Below, piece by piece: positions 48,383 to 60,210 of a stretch of DNA of 64,000 bases (the first letter of the stretch is position 1; each line of letters starts with the position of its first letter). Location: positions 5,106,001 to 5,170,000 of the forward strand of contig CM020513.1 of NCBI GenBank assembly GCA_009823395.1, given 5' to 3'. Below the pieces are notes generated by a model. That model was given only the letters and a program-made list of their open reading frames with translations. It had not been told where the DNA came from and searched no databases. The position numbers were made by a program, and so were the translations under genes. This DNA is from Thamnaconus septentrionalis (taxonomy: Eukaryota > Chordata > Actinopteri > Tetraodontiformes > Monacanthidae).

Positions 48383-49767
48383 AACAGAAAAACAGAACAG
48401 GATTTTCTTTTTCATCTCCGGCGCTCGCCGATGCACGAGCCAGCACGCACGACGTCCCGCCCTCAGACTGGTGTGTTTGTCAGAGTGCAGCGCGAGTCGA
48501 CATCCTGGCCCCTCCCAGCAGTGAGTCGTCTCACAGTGACTGCAGACTAAATATTGACTCGGAGGCCGTCCACACTGACACACTGACTTTTGCCATTGTG
48601 TTCTGACACTTTTTCCACACGTCACCCTTGCAGCACCCTTTTCTTTCCTTTTGTTTCCGCCCTTCTTTCAGATGTGAAAGCCTGCAGGATGTTTGTGACA
48701 CAAAAGAAAATCGGTGTAAGCGCAGAAGCGAGGCGAGCAAACGTTAAATGTGATTGTTTGAACCGATTGTGATTTGGGGTCTACTGGGATGTACAAATGT
48801 GTGCGTCTCCCTTGTTGCATCATTAAAAAGGGAGGGGCTTATGCCGTTACCCTGATTCCACCACTGGGGGGAGATTGACATGTTTTCATCCTTCAGCTGA
48901 TCTGCAGGAAGTCCGTGTGATTCCTATTGGCCTCCAAGTTGGACAAATGGTCAAGGCATTTAGAAAAGTTCCATTTAATCTCGTCACGCAGTGTTTTGAG
49001 GACAGCAGGCTGGATTTCAGTGACATCCGAGACAGTGGAACCCTTTGTTAGACGGTACTCAGTTACATTTGATTGATTTGAATGAGTCTGCGCCAGTCAA
49101 GTAGCACAGATTCAAATAATAAAAACAGCCTCCATGACTTGAAGCTCCTCCCCTTCCTCTTTCTCTCCCACCTCCACCTCATCCTCCTCTTTGTCTTCCT
49201 CCTCGTCCTCTTCCTCTTCATCCTCCTTCATCTTCTCTACCTTATCATCCACCTTCTCCTCCTCCTCTGCCTCCTCGTCCTACCCCACCTTAGGTTTCAG
49301 GAATCCCATTCTGAGATTGAGAGAAGAGAAGAAGTAGAAGCTAAAGAGATTAGCACACGTGCTCACCCTTTTTTGTTCCAGAACATGATGTTTCTGCTCC
49401 TCTTCTTCTCCTGTCTCGTCTCCAGGTCGAGTTTGAGGATGTGATCGCCGAGCCGGCCGGCACCTACAGCTTCGACGGCGTGTGGAAGGCCAGCTTCACC
49501 ACCTTCACTGTCACCAAGTACTGGTGCTACCGGCTGCTGACGGCGCTGGTGGGCATCCCGCTAGCGGTGGTGTGGGGCATCTTCTTCGCCATCCTGTCCT
49601 TCATACACATCTGGACCGTGGTGCCGTGCGTCAAGAGCTACCTGATCGAGATCCAGTGCATCAGCCGCGTCTACTCCATCTTCATACACACGTTCTGCGA
49701 CCCGTTGTTCGAGGCCATAGGCAAGTGCTTCAGCAGCATCCGGGTCCGCACCACCAAGGAGGTGTAG
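42939..49767 (+). CDS. CAV1: Caveolin-1 (three exons, 181 aa)
   Basis: The coding exons are 42939-42974, 43911-44078 and 49426-49767, all joined in phase 0. Caveolin-1 is the main coat protein of caveolae. It inserts as a hairpin into the inner plasma-membrane leaflet, oligomerises and binds cholesterol. FEDVIAEP is at 71-78, the scaffolding domain at 85-104, and the intramembrane hairpin at about 105-135 with the bend proline at Pro113 (human Pro110). Cysteines 136, 146 and 159 match the three human palmitoylation sites; Cys169 is a further cysteine near the end. The [12 protein letters not shown] stretch before the exon 2 junction is diagnostic. Met34 corresponds to the human beta-isoform start. 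The position of human Tyr14 is Phe14, so this Src site is missing. The three-exon structure, with a tiny first exon and a large last one, is the family standard. Identification is secure. Confidence 0.97.
42975..43910 (+). other. CAV1: CAV1 intron 1
   Basis: A 936-nt intron. Apart from the AAC microsatellite at 43226-43266 I see nothing distinctive. Confidence 0.8.
43226..43266. repeat. AAC trinucleotide microsatellite (CAV1 intron 1)
   Basis: About 13 AAC units. Confidence 0.9.
43911..44078 (+). CDS. CAV1: CAV1 exon 2
   Basis: A CGACAG acceptor and a GTGAGT donor bound 56 codons. These contain GNIYKPNN and the [13 protein letters not shown] end typical of caveolin-1. Confidence 0.96.
44669..44715. 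repeat. CAG microsatellite (CAV1 intron 2)
   Basis: About 15 CAG units with one CGG interruption. Confidence 0.9.
46232..46286. repeat. TG microsatellite (CAV1 intron 2)
   Basis: About 22 uninterrupted TG units followed by TGCG steps. Confidence 0.95.
46458..46490. repeat. TG/TGCG microsatellite
   Basis: TG units with two TGCG interruptions. Confidence 0.85.
46500..46830. promoter_or_regulatory. CpG-rich, GC-box-rich patch in CAV1 intron 2
   Basis: CpG dinucleotides are dense at 46510-46620. Four or more GGGGCGGGG-type boxes then occur at 46655-46710, and more G runs at 46796-46823. A TTATAATTA word sits at 46537. This could be an internal promoter or enhancer, or simply a G-rich low-complexity stretch. 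Confidence 0.3.
48345..48380. repeat. CTG microsatellite (CAV1 intron 2)
   Basis: Twelve CTG units. Confidence 0.95.
49145..49292. repeat. Polypyrimidine tract upstream of CAV1 exon 3
   Basis: About 150 bases of almost pure CTC/TTC/CCT sequence end about 135 bases before the exon 3 acceptor. Confidence 0.8.
49426..49767 (+). CDS. CAV1: CAV1 exon 3
   Basis: A CTCCAG acceptor follows a pyrimidine tract. The 113 codons from [10 protein letters not shown] to TTKEV and a TAG stop hold the scaffolding domain, hairpin and palmitoylated C-terminus. Confidence 0.97.
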   Translation, partial: VEFEDVIAEPAGTYSFDGVWKASFTTFTVTKYWCYRLLTALVGIPLAVVWGIFFAILSFIHIWTVVPCVKSYLIEIQCISRVYSIFIHTFCDPLFEAIGKCFSSIRVRTTKEV

Positions 49768-49813
49768 GGGGCGGGGGAGATAGAGGGAGAGGGGGGGTGG
49801 GAGGGAGGGAGGG
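49767..49813 (+). promoter_or_regulatory. G-quadruplex-capable run in CAV1 3' UTR, proximal
   Basis: At least five G runs of three or more bases occur within 47 bases directly after the CAV1 stop, so the RNA could form a quadruplex. Confidence 0.45.
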
Positions 49814-50130
49814 AAACAAAGAATCAGAGCTGAGAAGAAGAATTTAAAATAAAGAATAAACCTCTGGGAAACGAGTGGTGAGACTTTTCCAGAGCTGGGC
49901 AGAGGTCGTTTTGGAGGCGGAGGGGGCGGGGTCACATGGCACCGGACCCTGGCCCCTCCCCCACCTGCCAGTTCCTTCCCTCTGGTGTTAGTGGGAGGGA
50001 GCAGGGAATGAATCGTTCTCAAATGGGAAGGGATTTTTTTTTTTTTTAGTTGTCTTTTTTTATTCCTCACAAAAACTCCAAATTTGTTTTTCCTGCTGTT
50101 AAAATTCCCTCCATTCTAAGTTTTTTTTGT

Positions 50131-50178
50131 GGGGTGGGGTTGGGGGGGTTGAGGGGGTGTGTGGGTGGGCGGGGGGGT
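50131..50178 (+). promoter_or_regulatory. G-quadruplex-capable run in CAV1 3' UTR, distal
   Basis: GGGG, GGGG, seven G, five G, GGG, GGG and a further run of seven G occur within 48 bases with one- to four-base loops. Confidence 0.45.
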
Positions 50179-51266
50179 TCTGGAGAGCTTTTGTGCCGTG
50201 ATTGTTTTCCTATGAGGGGAGTCAGTCGGGAGTCAGAAGCCGAGAGAACCAGTGAGCGCCGCCCGGTTCTGTCTGACTCAGCAACAACGCGGCCGCACAA
50301 ACAGCACAACGCAAGCGGCGCTGCACCCGCCGGCACCTCCCCTCACCTCACGCCTCACCCCAACCCACCCTGTCTCTGACCTTCATGACCTCCGCCACCC
50401 CCACCACCACCACCTCCAGCTTCCCCAGCGGTCTAACACACTGAGCCTGCCCTCGTTCCTGCATGTGCCTCTCCGTCCGCCACGCCCACAAGCCCCGCCT
50501 TCTTCATTCATTTCTTTCCTTGTCAAAAAAAAACAAAAAACTAAACAGCCTCGGCGCCAGCGCCGCCTTGCGTCACCCTCATCATTGACAAGTGCGCGAC
50601 AGAGAATGTTTGGGAATTTTTGCAAGAACTGCTCTCTTTTTAATTTGTTTTTTTTGTTTTGTGCTTCTTCTTCTTTTTTTTTTTTTTTGCTGATTTTGCT
50701 TGTGAAACTCTTTGTAATCCACCCTGGTTCCACAGAATATGAAGAACTTTTTTTCGCCATTGTTTTTTTAAGAAAATAATCATAAATGTACTGTATAAGC
50801 GTTTGTGCATAAACAACAAACCAACCCGGCGCTGTGTGATGTGTGTGTGGTGGGTTACAAGAGCTCACCGAGAGTCACTAACACTCTCTGGGATTGGATG
50901 ACGTGAGGTGGACTGTGATCATGTTAATCACCCCCGCATCCCATCCCGACAACCTCTCATAACCCTGTTCTGCTGCCCCCTGCTGCTCAACTGTGGACAC
51001 AACGCGATAGAATTTGAGACGTGACCGATGTTGTTGTGTTTGAATGAGACGTTCGGCTTTGCTTTGATTCCGTCACCTTCAGTCATTCTGCTGTTTTTTT
51101 TTTTTAATCTTCACAGGAAAACTAAAAAGCACCTATTTTTTTTTTTTTTTTTTTTTTAATTGAGTGATTTAAGCTCCAAAGGTCATTTTTACTTTTTTTT
51201 TTTTTTCCAAATTCAGAAAATATTTTCCTTGCAATGCTTCTACTGTACAATTTTCACGCTGTGCAC

Positions 51267-51272
51267 ATTAAA
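51267..51272 (+). terminator. Candidate distal CAV1 polyadenylation signal (ATTAAA)
   Basis: ATTAAA lies in CGCTGTGCACATTAAAAAG, 1.5 kb after the stop, with TGTG-rich sequence about 25-35 bases beyond. Confidence 0.4.
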
Positions 51273-53048
51273 AAGAAAATTTAATATATCCCCATGTGCA
51301 TTGTGATTTATTGTCCTCAGTTCTGTCATGCAGGCAGTAACAAGAATGTGACCTGCTAGTCACACATTCATGTTTGAGCAAAATATCTTTGAGGGTTGTT
51401 TTTTTTTTTGCAATGAATTAAAACTTGTGTCAAGAATTTATTGTCGACTTGTTGTGAAACCGAGCTGCCAAGATAAGTTCCAGGAAGATTCTGGAAAATA
51501 GCTGGCCCTTTGCTAAGGCCCTTCCTCAAATAGTCACCGTCCGGTCCTACGTTAGCGAAACAAACCAAGCTCCTTGGTTCCTTTCCTTACCTCTGTAGAT
51601 TGAACATGTGCATCATAGGTTATTTTTCTTTAGTTGTTTTTTTTTCTTAAGTTTATAAGTCAGTTTTTCAGTTTTTTCGCCCCGCCCAAATTTTTATTGC
51701 CCCCTCCTTCCTGCCTTACCCTACAGTACAATTTACTTCTACGCCACTGGTTCTAAGACTTCAAAGCACCATAGCTCATTTTGTTCCATCGAACTTGTGA
51801 TGCTGAATAACATGCACTGCGCTGGTGCCATGCACGCTCTCCCCCGACTCCCCTCGTCCATCTGCCTAATAAGCAACTTGTGTGCAAAATCAAACGGACA
51901 CACATCTGCAGCGAGCTTTTGTGAAAATGTTATTTTCCGCCGGCGCTGCCCCCTGGAGCCCTCGGGGTGTTTGTGCAGCGGGCCGAGTCACTGAGGTCAG
52001 GCTGCACACAGGCACGAGCCTGGCACCATACCGTATCCACGGCAACTGCAGGCAAAACAAAACACAAACCTTGGGCAACGCCGACAAGACTGGAGTGGAG
52101 TCTTCAAGTCAGGGATAATTTCAGGCCGCTAATCACGCAGCCCGAGGCTCCACCTTCTGGAGCTGGTGTTGTGTAGCCTTGAGGAGTTGTTGACAGTGGC
52201 TGATTGTTCAAACAGTGCGGACGAGTCTCAAGGATGCAGTGGATGCAGTAAAGTTTGGGTTTTTTTTTTGTGCGTTTACAGCTTGGCTTCCATTCAGCCA
52301 CTGGATTCCTGTCAGCGCAGGTTTTTGCACGGAAACGTCAGACTCACAGTCAGAGCGCTGGCTGGTGAGATGTTGTTCAAGTTATTAATCCACTGCAAAC
52401 TGAGGAGAAAATCTGTTTTGGTGCTTGTATGGGTCAAGGTGAAGGGTTGTATAGACAAAGATGACTTTTAGGAGCCCTAGGAGCTCATTAACTATTTAAG
52501 TGATGGTTGGTCCCATATTTAAAACTGAAACCGTCTATGTTGTTTAACTTTTTGTCTTCAGCCTGTCATCAAACCCTCAGAAAAAAAAGGAAAACTTCAT
52601 CCTGTTTCTTGCCAGCACCCCTATCTATTGCCTGCAGTATGGCTTCTGAACTTGAAGAGGGCGCCACCGCCGCAATTCAAAACTTAAACGAGTTTGTGAC
52701 TTTTTCGTTCACAGCACATCCATGCATTTTGCAGAGGTCGGTTGGCTTTGTTGTTGTTGTTGGGGTTTTTTTTTCCAACATTATCGGTATTAATGTATAA
52801 CTCATTATGATAGAATAACTGAGAAATCGAAGCGTTTTACAATACCCAAAATCCACCGCCAAGTTAACACAATGTTGTTGTTTTGTTTTTTTTTTTTGTT
52901 TGTTTTTTAAACTTCTTCCTGGCTTTTGTTTTACTTGACACACTTGCAAATCCTTCAAATCTTCCCTGTGGCGTATCATCTTTGCTCTCAGTTACCTCGG
53001 CTGTATTATTATTATTTATTTTTTTCAAAGAAAGAAAGCAAATGTAGC

Positions 53049-53063
53049 AGCGCCATCTGGTGA
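53049..53063 (-). promoter_or_regulatory. CTCF-like word (reverse strand)
   Basis: The reverse complement reads TCACCAGATGGCGCT, close to the CCACCAGRKGGCGC form of the CTCF core. Motif resemblance only. Confidence 0.3.
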
Positions 53064-53144
53064 GAAAATCAAAAAATGCACACATGTGTTTTGTGCAATC
53101 ATGGATGAACCGCGGATGGTGACAGCGGACCTGTATATGAAGCC

Positions 53145-53181
<37 letters not shown>
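53145..53181. repeat. TTG trinucleotide microsatellite
   Basis: Twelve TTG units followed by a T-rich run. Confidence 0.9.
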
Positions 53182-53183
<2 letters not shown>

Positions 53184-53620
53184 TTTGTTTTTTAAATATA
53201 TCTTTATTGAAGTATATGAAGAATTGTGGAGATCACAGTGAGCAAAGACTGACGTCTGTTTCTTCTTCTGAGGCCTTTTCAGGCAGCGTGTATCAGCTAC
53301 TTCCTGGTTTGTGCGAGTGAAATATTGAGCTTTTCTTGACCCGGATGACAAAAAAAGTGTAGTTTCGCTTCACCTTCAAACCTTTCAGTGTCACAGTGGA
53401 ATGTCAGCTCTGTTAGGGCTTCGCTTATGTGTGTCACCAGCATGTCACAGGACACCGGAAGGTCCCAGTCATTATTTTTAATTGGCCTAGCTGCCGTGCT
53501 TGGCGTGAGGACTTCACCTGGTGGTCGGAAAAGTTGAGTGACTCATTGAGTCTGAGTTTGTGCTGCTTTCTGCGGTGAAGAAGAACCAGATGGTGAAGAC
53601 AGCAGACCAAACCACCTGGG

Positions 53621-53621
53621 C

Positions 53622-53659
<38 letters not shown>
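53621..53659. repeat. TG microsatellite
   Basis: About 18 TG units. Confidence 0.9.
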
Positions 53660-53660
<1 letters not shown>

Positions 53661-53888
53661 CACCAGCTGGGTTCCAGTCATCAGTAATTGAAGGGAGGCC
53701 GCCCTGACCCTCAGTCAGGTAATTTCCCCTGAGGATCAATCGAGTTTTCTGATTCTCAACACAGGCCAGGAGGGAAACACTCTTTCCAAGGCCTGCCTGC
53801 TTATATGGTAAATGTCCAGTGTTTTACACATTTTCTGCTCTTCTACTCTATTTTTAATCCTACACTCTGGTTGGGGAACCTCACACAC

Positions 53889-53915
53889 ACCTCTGTTTGC
53901 AGCCTCCTGTTAAAT
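53889..53915 (+). repeat. Dispersed family copy (core only)
   Basis: ACCTCTGTTTGCAGCCTCCT followed by GTTAAAT matches the family core. The rest is not recognisable. Confidence 0.45.
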
Positions 53916-54060
53916 CAAAAAAAAAATCTTCGATCCTCCCTACCACAATTTCCATCAATTCACCTATCTGATGCTCATTCTCCTGTTTTATTGAAAGAAG
54001 GTGGTGAAGGCGGTTGTATGATTATTTGTTTTTTTCAGTCAGTACGTAGTTGAAAAATAA

Positions 54061-54074
54061 CCACTAGGGGGCAC
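54061..54074 (+). promoter_or_regulatory. CTCF-like word CCACTAGGGGGCAC
   Basis: A strong match to the CTCF core CCACNAGGGGGCRC, and the best of the CTCF-like words in the window. Confidence 0.35.
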
Positions 54075-55074
54075 CTGTTGACTTCCCATCGCCTCTGAAG
54101 CCGGGTTCAACTCTGGTCCCGCTCGTTTCAGTTTTAACTGACGTCTGCTGACAAGTCCGCAGGTGACACACAAGCACACACACACGTGCGCGACTGTTTA
54201 CCTGCAGGCTCTAATTCTGAGGAAAACTCAACCACTGTCTTATCTAACACACACAACGCATTGTAACCTTTAACTGCAGGCTGATCACATTTCTTTTTTG
54301 TCTGCTTCACATTGACATCAGTTGGCTCACTGTCAACAAGAAGGCCTTAATTAAATTTCCTGCCTTCACCTTTTACTCTGAGAACGATTCCTCTCTCTCT
54401 CTCTCTCCTCGTCTCTTCTCCTCTCTGTGTGTAAAATAAGATTTTTTAGATATGTTGACAATAAATTAGTAGAAATTTCCCATATATAGGGGTTTAAAAT
54501 ATCTCAAAACATCAGAGGATGTTACTTTTAAGAGTCGAAGGCATCTGGTCATTTTTTTTTTTACATGATTACTCAAAGCCTTAAAAAGAAAAAAAGGCTT
54601 CTTCTGAAGTGGAGAAGCACCCTAAAGGGTCCAAGAACAACTGACAGCCTCCACAGAATCCCCTCAGTTACTCATGAACAATTGAACCACAGAATCCCCT
54701 CTTTCATTGATCCCCTTGAAAATGAATTGTTTCCCAAGATTTCATTGAATTCCCCTTGGACGGGGCTCTTGCTATGTCTTTTCTGCTTATATACATGGGC
54801 AAACAGACAGGTCTTAAATTCATATCTGAATGATTGAGATGTGTTGAATATTTACTTTTCAAAGTGCAATTTGTCCAATAGCCTCAGCAAGATTTTCACA
54901 AGTCAGTCCTAATGGTGGAACAACCAGAAAAAAAAGTACATAATGAATGACTGTAACGCTGCCTCACGTGGAGCAGAAGGGAGACTTTTGCAGATTTTTC
55001 ACGCTCGCACTGCACACAGTGAAATTTTACTCCAACAGGAGCCTCTTTGTCACCGGGCTCTTAATGAGAAACAA

Positions 55075-55108
55075 CACACACACACACACACACACACACC
55101 CACACACA
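55075..55108. repeat. CA microsatellite
   Basis: About 16 CA units with one extra C. Confidence 0.9.
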
Positions 55109-55780
55109 GTTTTGGGGGTGAGGTCTCGGCGGGACCGACTCTCAGACAAGTTCTTGGCAACGACCACCGTCAGCTGTTCACGGCGGCGAGCAGCGCGATG
55201 ACGGCTACAATGAAGCGTGCGATGACATCACGGATAAAGAAGGCTGGAGGCGGTCCAGTCCCCGCCCCCTCCAGCTCACCGTCGGCCCACTGATAAAGCT
55301 CCTTGCAGATGTTCCTGCAGCCGCCACACCTGGTTCTCCAGTCCAGAACAGTCGCCGGCTTGAAATGCACATCCAAAAAAAAAACATCTGTTTTCTGGTG
55401 ACATGGTGCAACAAATCTGTGGTGACACGTTCTGGTTCCAGCCGTTCTGCCTTCGCCGTTCCACTTCTGTGCCGGAGATCAGCCGACCTAATCTGGAACG
55501 CGGTATGGAATGTTTCCAAAAAATCCTTCGGACTCCATCTGTGAAAGAGCCCGCAGAAAGAGTTTGAGCCTGACCACCTGTCTGCCACCTTCAAAAGGCC
55601 CAAGTTAGACCTGCTGTTGTTTTTAAACTAGCTCAATGCCTCCTGTTGGCGTCTTAGCCGCATTAGCCGTGCGCCATCACCCCATTGGCTGGCTGCTGCT
55701 ACTCAAGCCAGGACATTTCTTTTGGAGCGCTCTCATGAAAATACTGTTCAGTTGAGCTAAGACTACCCAAGCTAACCCCT

Positions 55781-56505
55781 TGTTGGAATCAGACATTTAA
55801 CATCATGCATCATATTATATTGTGCTATTATATTTGTAACCATACATTTATAAATTGGAATTATTACATTGAGTTGAATGTATAAATGTATTGAATGTTA
55901 CTATGTGTAGTGCTTTGGTGTATAATTGCTGATCATGACCAGTGCCTTGGGGGTGTTGAAAACCTTGTGACCAAAGACTGTGTAAGTCATTAATTGTCAT
56001 GAACAGTGACCTGGGTGACCAGACAGTGGTCAGTTTAGGAACTGCCTTTTCGACCCTCATAAAATTTGCGACCCATCCAGTCACAGGGATGGGAACTTGT
56101 GACCTGAGCTTGTCTTGCCGCAAATGGTTTCAACAGGTCACACCGGAAGGAAGGATGGACCATTTGGCTCATGGCCAAATAAGGACCTGCTTCCTGACTC
56201 ACAAACAATGACAGTAACACCCAGGAACCGAAGGGAGAAGAATGGACAGCCAATCAGAGGACGACACTTGAGAAGACATTCAGATCAGGAGTCAGATTGT
56301 TTGTCTTTGCATTTAAGGTCTTTCTTGGGAGAAAGTTGTCAGTCCGACTCCGGCGACGGCCAGGACTCCACTCCAGAGATCTCTCCATCAGATCTCTGTA
56401 ACAAATGTCTTGTTCTTCTATTCACGAAAACTTATTAAGATTTTACTTCATTAAACGAACACGCGGTTTGGTAGCATGATATTAGGTAAAGGAACCAAAC
56501 CAACA
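55781..56505 (+). mobile_element. Solo LTR of an LTR retroelement (probable endogenous retrovirus)
   Basis: The 725-bp unit begins TGTTGG and ends CCAACA, a perfect 6-bp terminal inverted repeat of the TG...CA type. It is flanked by CCCT on both sides (55777-55780 and 56506-56509), fitting a 4-bp target duplication. Inside, a CCAAT box (56250-56254), a TATA-like ATTTAAGG (56311-56318) and an ATTAAA (about 56450) occur in the order expected for a U3-R-U5 promoter and polyadenylation unit on the plus strand. No internal viral coding sequence is present, so recombination between two LTRs has probably removed it. Confidence 0.7.
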
Positions 56506-58955
56506 CCCTATAGCCGTTATGACTGCTCTTCTCCACAGCAAAGTGCCTCCTCTCACCATCTAATTTTCTGCTGCTTGTCACAAAAAGGAAGCTAACTGCT
56601 TGTAGATTCTCCCCAAAAATTTGGTTAATTCCTGTAATCTGTGCGACTCTACAACCCTCCTTCAAACGTTGAGTCCATTTCATAGTGTCATCTTACCCCT
56701 CATGACCATTAAGTTCTCTACATCGTCCGTTGGTGAGAGTGTAAGTGCAGAAGGTTGTTTTTCCTCTTGTGGTTTGGCCCTCTGATGAACCGCCGTCCAG
56801 TCCAGGTTGTAGCTCCGCCCTCGCCCCGGCTGAGACCCTGATGCAGGATGATCGAACCTGGATGGATAGACTGAGTTCCCCGCCATCACTACACTCTTCC
56901 TGTCTGCAGGTTACCTGTTTGTGTCAGTTGCGAGAGCCACATTGTGGGGAAAAATACCCAGATTTTATCGGCATTTTTTTTCTCTCCAGCGCATAAACAA
57001 CACAATTACTCTACAACCGCAGCTTGATTTACTGGATGAAACCTCTTTTGTTTGGCCCAAATGGGCCGATTGTTGTTTCTCTCTCTCTCTTGCAGCTGAA
57101 ACCCGAAAACATCCAGTTTCCCACCATTACAGTTGTGTCCAAAGTTAACGTATGGATCTTTTGTTGGGACGCACAAGAACGCACAAAGACGTGCGTGCCG
57201 AATCACTGAAGCAATATCCTCCTCCGGCCCGCCAGGACACGATGACTCAGCAGTAGCCAACAATTAGGCTCAGAAAGCAGATTTTTCTTGAATGAAACCA
57301 ACTCATACACTGTATATTGACATTTTTGAGCTATTTTGTGATTAGTCACACAAAATATACAAAACAACTTTCTCGCCTTCCACAAAATGGGTATCAAGAA
57401 TCATTCAAACCATTCTGGAGAGAAGTGGAGGAATTTAAACACTTGAAGACGCTCACAGTGAAAAAGAGAGAAGAAGATGAGAAGAAGATGAGCTCACACT
57501 GTCGGCCGAACTGCTTTGAAGATGCGGAAACAAGGCCAGGTGGCAAATGAAGTGGATAAATAGGAGCTTTTACTCAGCGCTCATGCACAAAGCCGCTAAT
57601 TTGGATCCTGTGCTCAGTATTACTAAACCTCCAAGGAGTTCCTGCGCTTGATCAGTCAACCGACCAATTTGCTAAGCTGAGAGATCCTACTGCAATAACA
57701 ATTGGACGATGCATGAACGGGCCTGACAAGCTCGCAGCAAAAAGCTTAGGTGCTGAAGTGGTTTGCTTAGAGAACCTGCAAATCAGTACCAAAAAGACAG
57801 GGGATTTTGTTTACTGTGCCAAAACTGGAAAAAAGGGAAATGTCAGTCGAACCCAACAAGTGCACCTTCATTTGTTGCTGCAGTTGGCTGTGTGACTGCA
57901 TGCGTTTGTGTGCAGTTTTTTGCCTGTGTCTGTTTTGCTTTTTGTTTTGTTTTTTTCTTGATTTATGGTTCTTTGCTGCAGGCAAAACTTTAAAAGATTA
58001 GCTTGAGTCAGTTTGCTCAGTTTAGAATATGAGCAAACAAAGGTTCTGGCAGAGGTGCTCATGTAAGCAGATGCAAACGACAGAGTTTGGATTAGTCAGA
58101 TTAGTTCGTAACCTCTGCATTTAAACAGAGGTAGTCTCATCGTTCGCATATTACTGGACTTTTTTTTTGTTCTTGCGATATATTTGAAAGCGACATTTCT
58201 ATTCAGATTTAACTAGTGCTGGAACTTACAGACCATGTGTTAGAGTAGTAACCTATTGTGCGAAACAAATGAGGAAATCATTGATTTATCACTGCAGGAA
58301 TATGCGTACATTTCTCCTTCAAAAGAGTTGTCGGGTTTTTGGGGGTTTTTTTTGCTTATGTTTTTCGCCTAAATTCAGTGAGCCAGCGACAAAAACTCAT
58401 TTTGACCCATGCAAATATTCATCGCTTTGCCCTGAGAGCTGTGAGACCACTGACTCATATCTCCAGGCTCGACACCTCATCACAGAGATATGGGAACAAC
58501 ACGCGTCTCCTCCTTCTTTTATTACCTTCCTCCACTCGGCTCGACTCGCTGTGACTCTATCAGCGGCAGATTGGTCGAGATAGCGACGCGGCAGCGATGC
58601 CTTATTGACGGCGGTGGCGCCTGCCAGCTGCCGCAGCCATTTCCTGTCAGCTACAAGATCCTGCTCTTCTTTTTCTTTTATCATTTTCTTTTTGATTTCC
58701 TTTTTCATCAGGTGCGCCTTTATCGGACAGGCTGGTCTCAGGTAATTTTAAGATGGCAAACCCTGATCTGAGCGCGGTCGCATGAAAGAAAGGGAGGGAC
58801 GAGTCTTGAAGGGGGAGGTGGGCGGGGGGGTGTTCCGTCTGGGCAGGAAAACAAGGCACCGACTAGTTGGAAAATAAAATCATCTAATTTAAAGCTCTGA
58901 CAACTTTGAATTAGATCGCCTATCATTTTTCTAATGCCACAGATCCCCAGTAAAT

Positions 58956-59100
58956 TTAGCCACGTGTTTACAGCCTCCTGCTAAAGCTGATGCTTCGTTG
59001 CATCTTCCACGAGTTTGGATGGAGACAGAATCAAAACCACTTGTTCAGGCTGCACCTATCAGCGAGGTGTCCAGTCCTTTTGTGACATCATAAAGGGTGT
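58956..59100 (+). repeat. Dispersed family copy (both blocks)
   Basis: ACGTGTTTACAGCCTCCTGC followed by TAAAGCTG, then TTTTGTGACATCATAAAGGG about 100 bases later. This is the clearest forward copy of the family. Confidence 0.65.
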
Positions 59101-60210
59101 AGCCGACAGAGATTGAAAGGATGGACAGGTGCCATTTCTGGGGAGGTGACCAACACCACGTTAGAAATCATCAGTGAGATGAAATTTGCACAATACGGCA
59201 CCTTTGAATACTGTTAAAGAACATGAAACCTATCACGAGGCCTCCGAACGAGTATTGGCTAACTAATGGGTGACGTCACATCTTTGCAGACAGTCAGAGG
59301 CGGTGGTCTGGCGAGGGACCCAATAGTCTTTGTCTGGAAACTCACAAACTGTCCGCAAATTGTCCCATTATTTCGCAGTCGGTTAAAAGTTAAGAGAGAA
59401 AAGTCTGTAGGTGTCCTCGAGTTACCGTCACCACTAAGCACTAAGCCCCCCCATCCCCCACCCCCGACTGCAGCCCGCAGTCAGCCTCGTTAAAGCAGCG
59501 ATGCAAACCTTAGGCTCCGCCCACCTCGCTGACCACCTCACTGCCACTCTATTCCGGGCATATCAGTTCTTCACTTCTTCTTCTTCTTCTTCTTTAAAAA
59601 GAAAAAGAAAAAAAAAAAACCACCCTTAATAATGCCTTCTACTGCAGCTGCAGCCTTTTATTTAGCAGTTTTCTCTCGACCTCAACTGCTGTTTATTGGC
59701 GGCGGCCGAGCCAACACACCAGAATAGTCTGCGAGGCTTCAGTCGGCACAACGCTGTCATTATTTGGCGGAGAACATGAAATTATCCTTTGCGCTTTCGC
59801 TGTATAACATAACATCATTTATACCGAATAACAGGACGGAGCATGATTGGTTGATGATTGGTTGAAGGCCTGGAACTTGGCTTGCTCCAAGTGTTTTTGA
59901 TGCAGTCTTGGAATAAAAGTGTTGCTCATCAGGAGGCTGGAGAATTATATAAATATACCAGAAGATGTGGATGTGTTTTTTTATTTCGGAAAATACAAAT
60001 TAGAGGAAGGAAATTTTGAAATAAGCCTAAAAGTTTAACATTATTTCAAATGCATGCATTTGTGAATGTATTTTTTATTTCCTTACCCAAAACATTCAAT
60101 TTCAAGCTAAAAAATAAATAAAAAATACACAAATTACTGTCTCTGTCTCTCTGCTTTTGCATGTAATTTTCCTTTTTTTCATGCCTCATTTCTAAACTTC
60201 ATCCCTGTGG

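Larger units (their letters stand above)
44079..49425 (+). other. CAV1: CAV1 intron 2
   Basis: A 5347-nt intron. It holds CAG, TG and CTG microsatellites, a CpG/GC-box patch at about 46500-46830 and a long pyrimidine tract near its 3' end. No nested gene is visible. Confidence 0.8.
49768..51300 (+). other. CAV1: Probable CAV1 3' UTR
   Basis: An A/T- and poly-T-rich region follows the stop. AATAAA occurs early at 49848 and 49855, and an ATTAAA lies far downstream at 51267-51272. Vertebrate CAV1 has a long 3' UTR, so the distal end is plausible, but this is inferred. Confidence 0.45.
51301..55776. other. Intergenic region downstream of CAV1, no gene recognised
   Basis: Several poly-T runs, TTG and TG microsatellites, and two CTCF-like words are present. 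There is no exon pattern. Confidence 0.6.
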
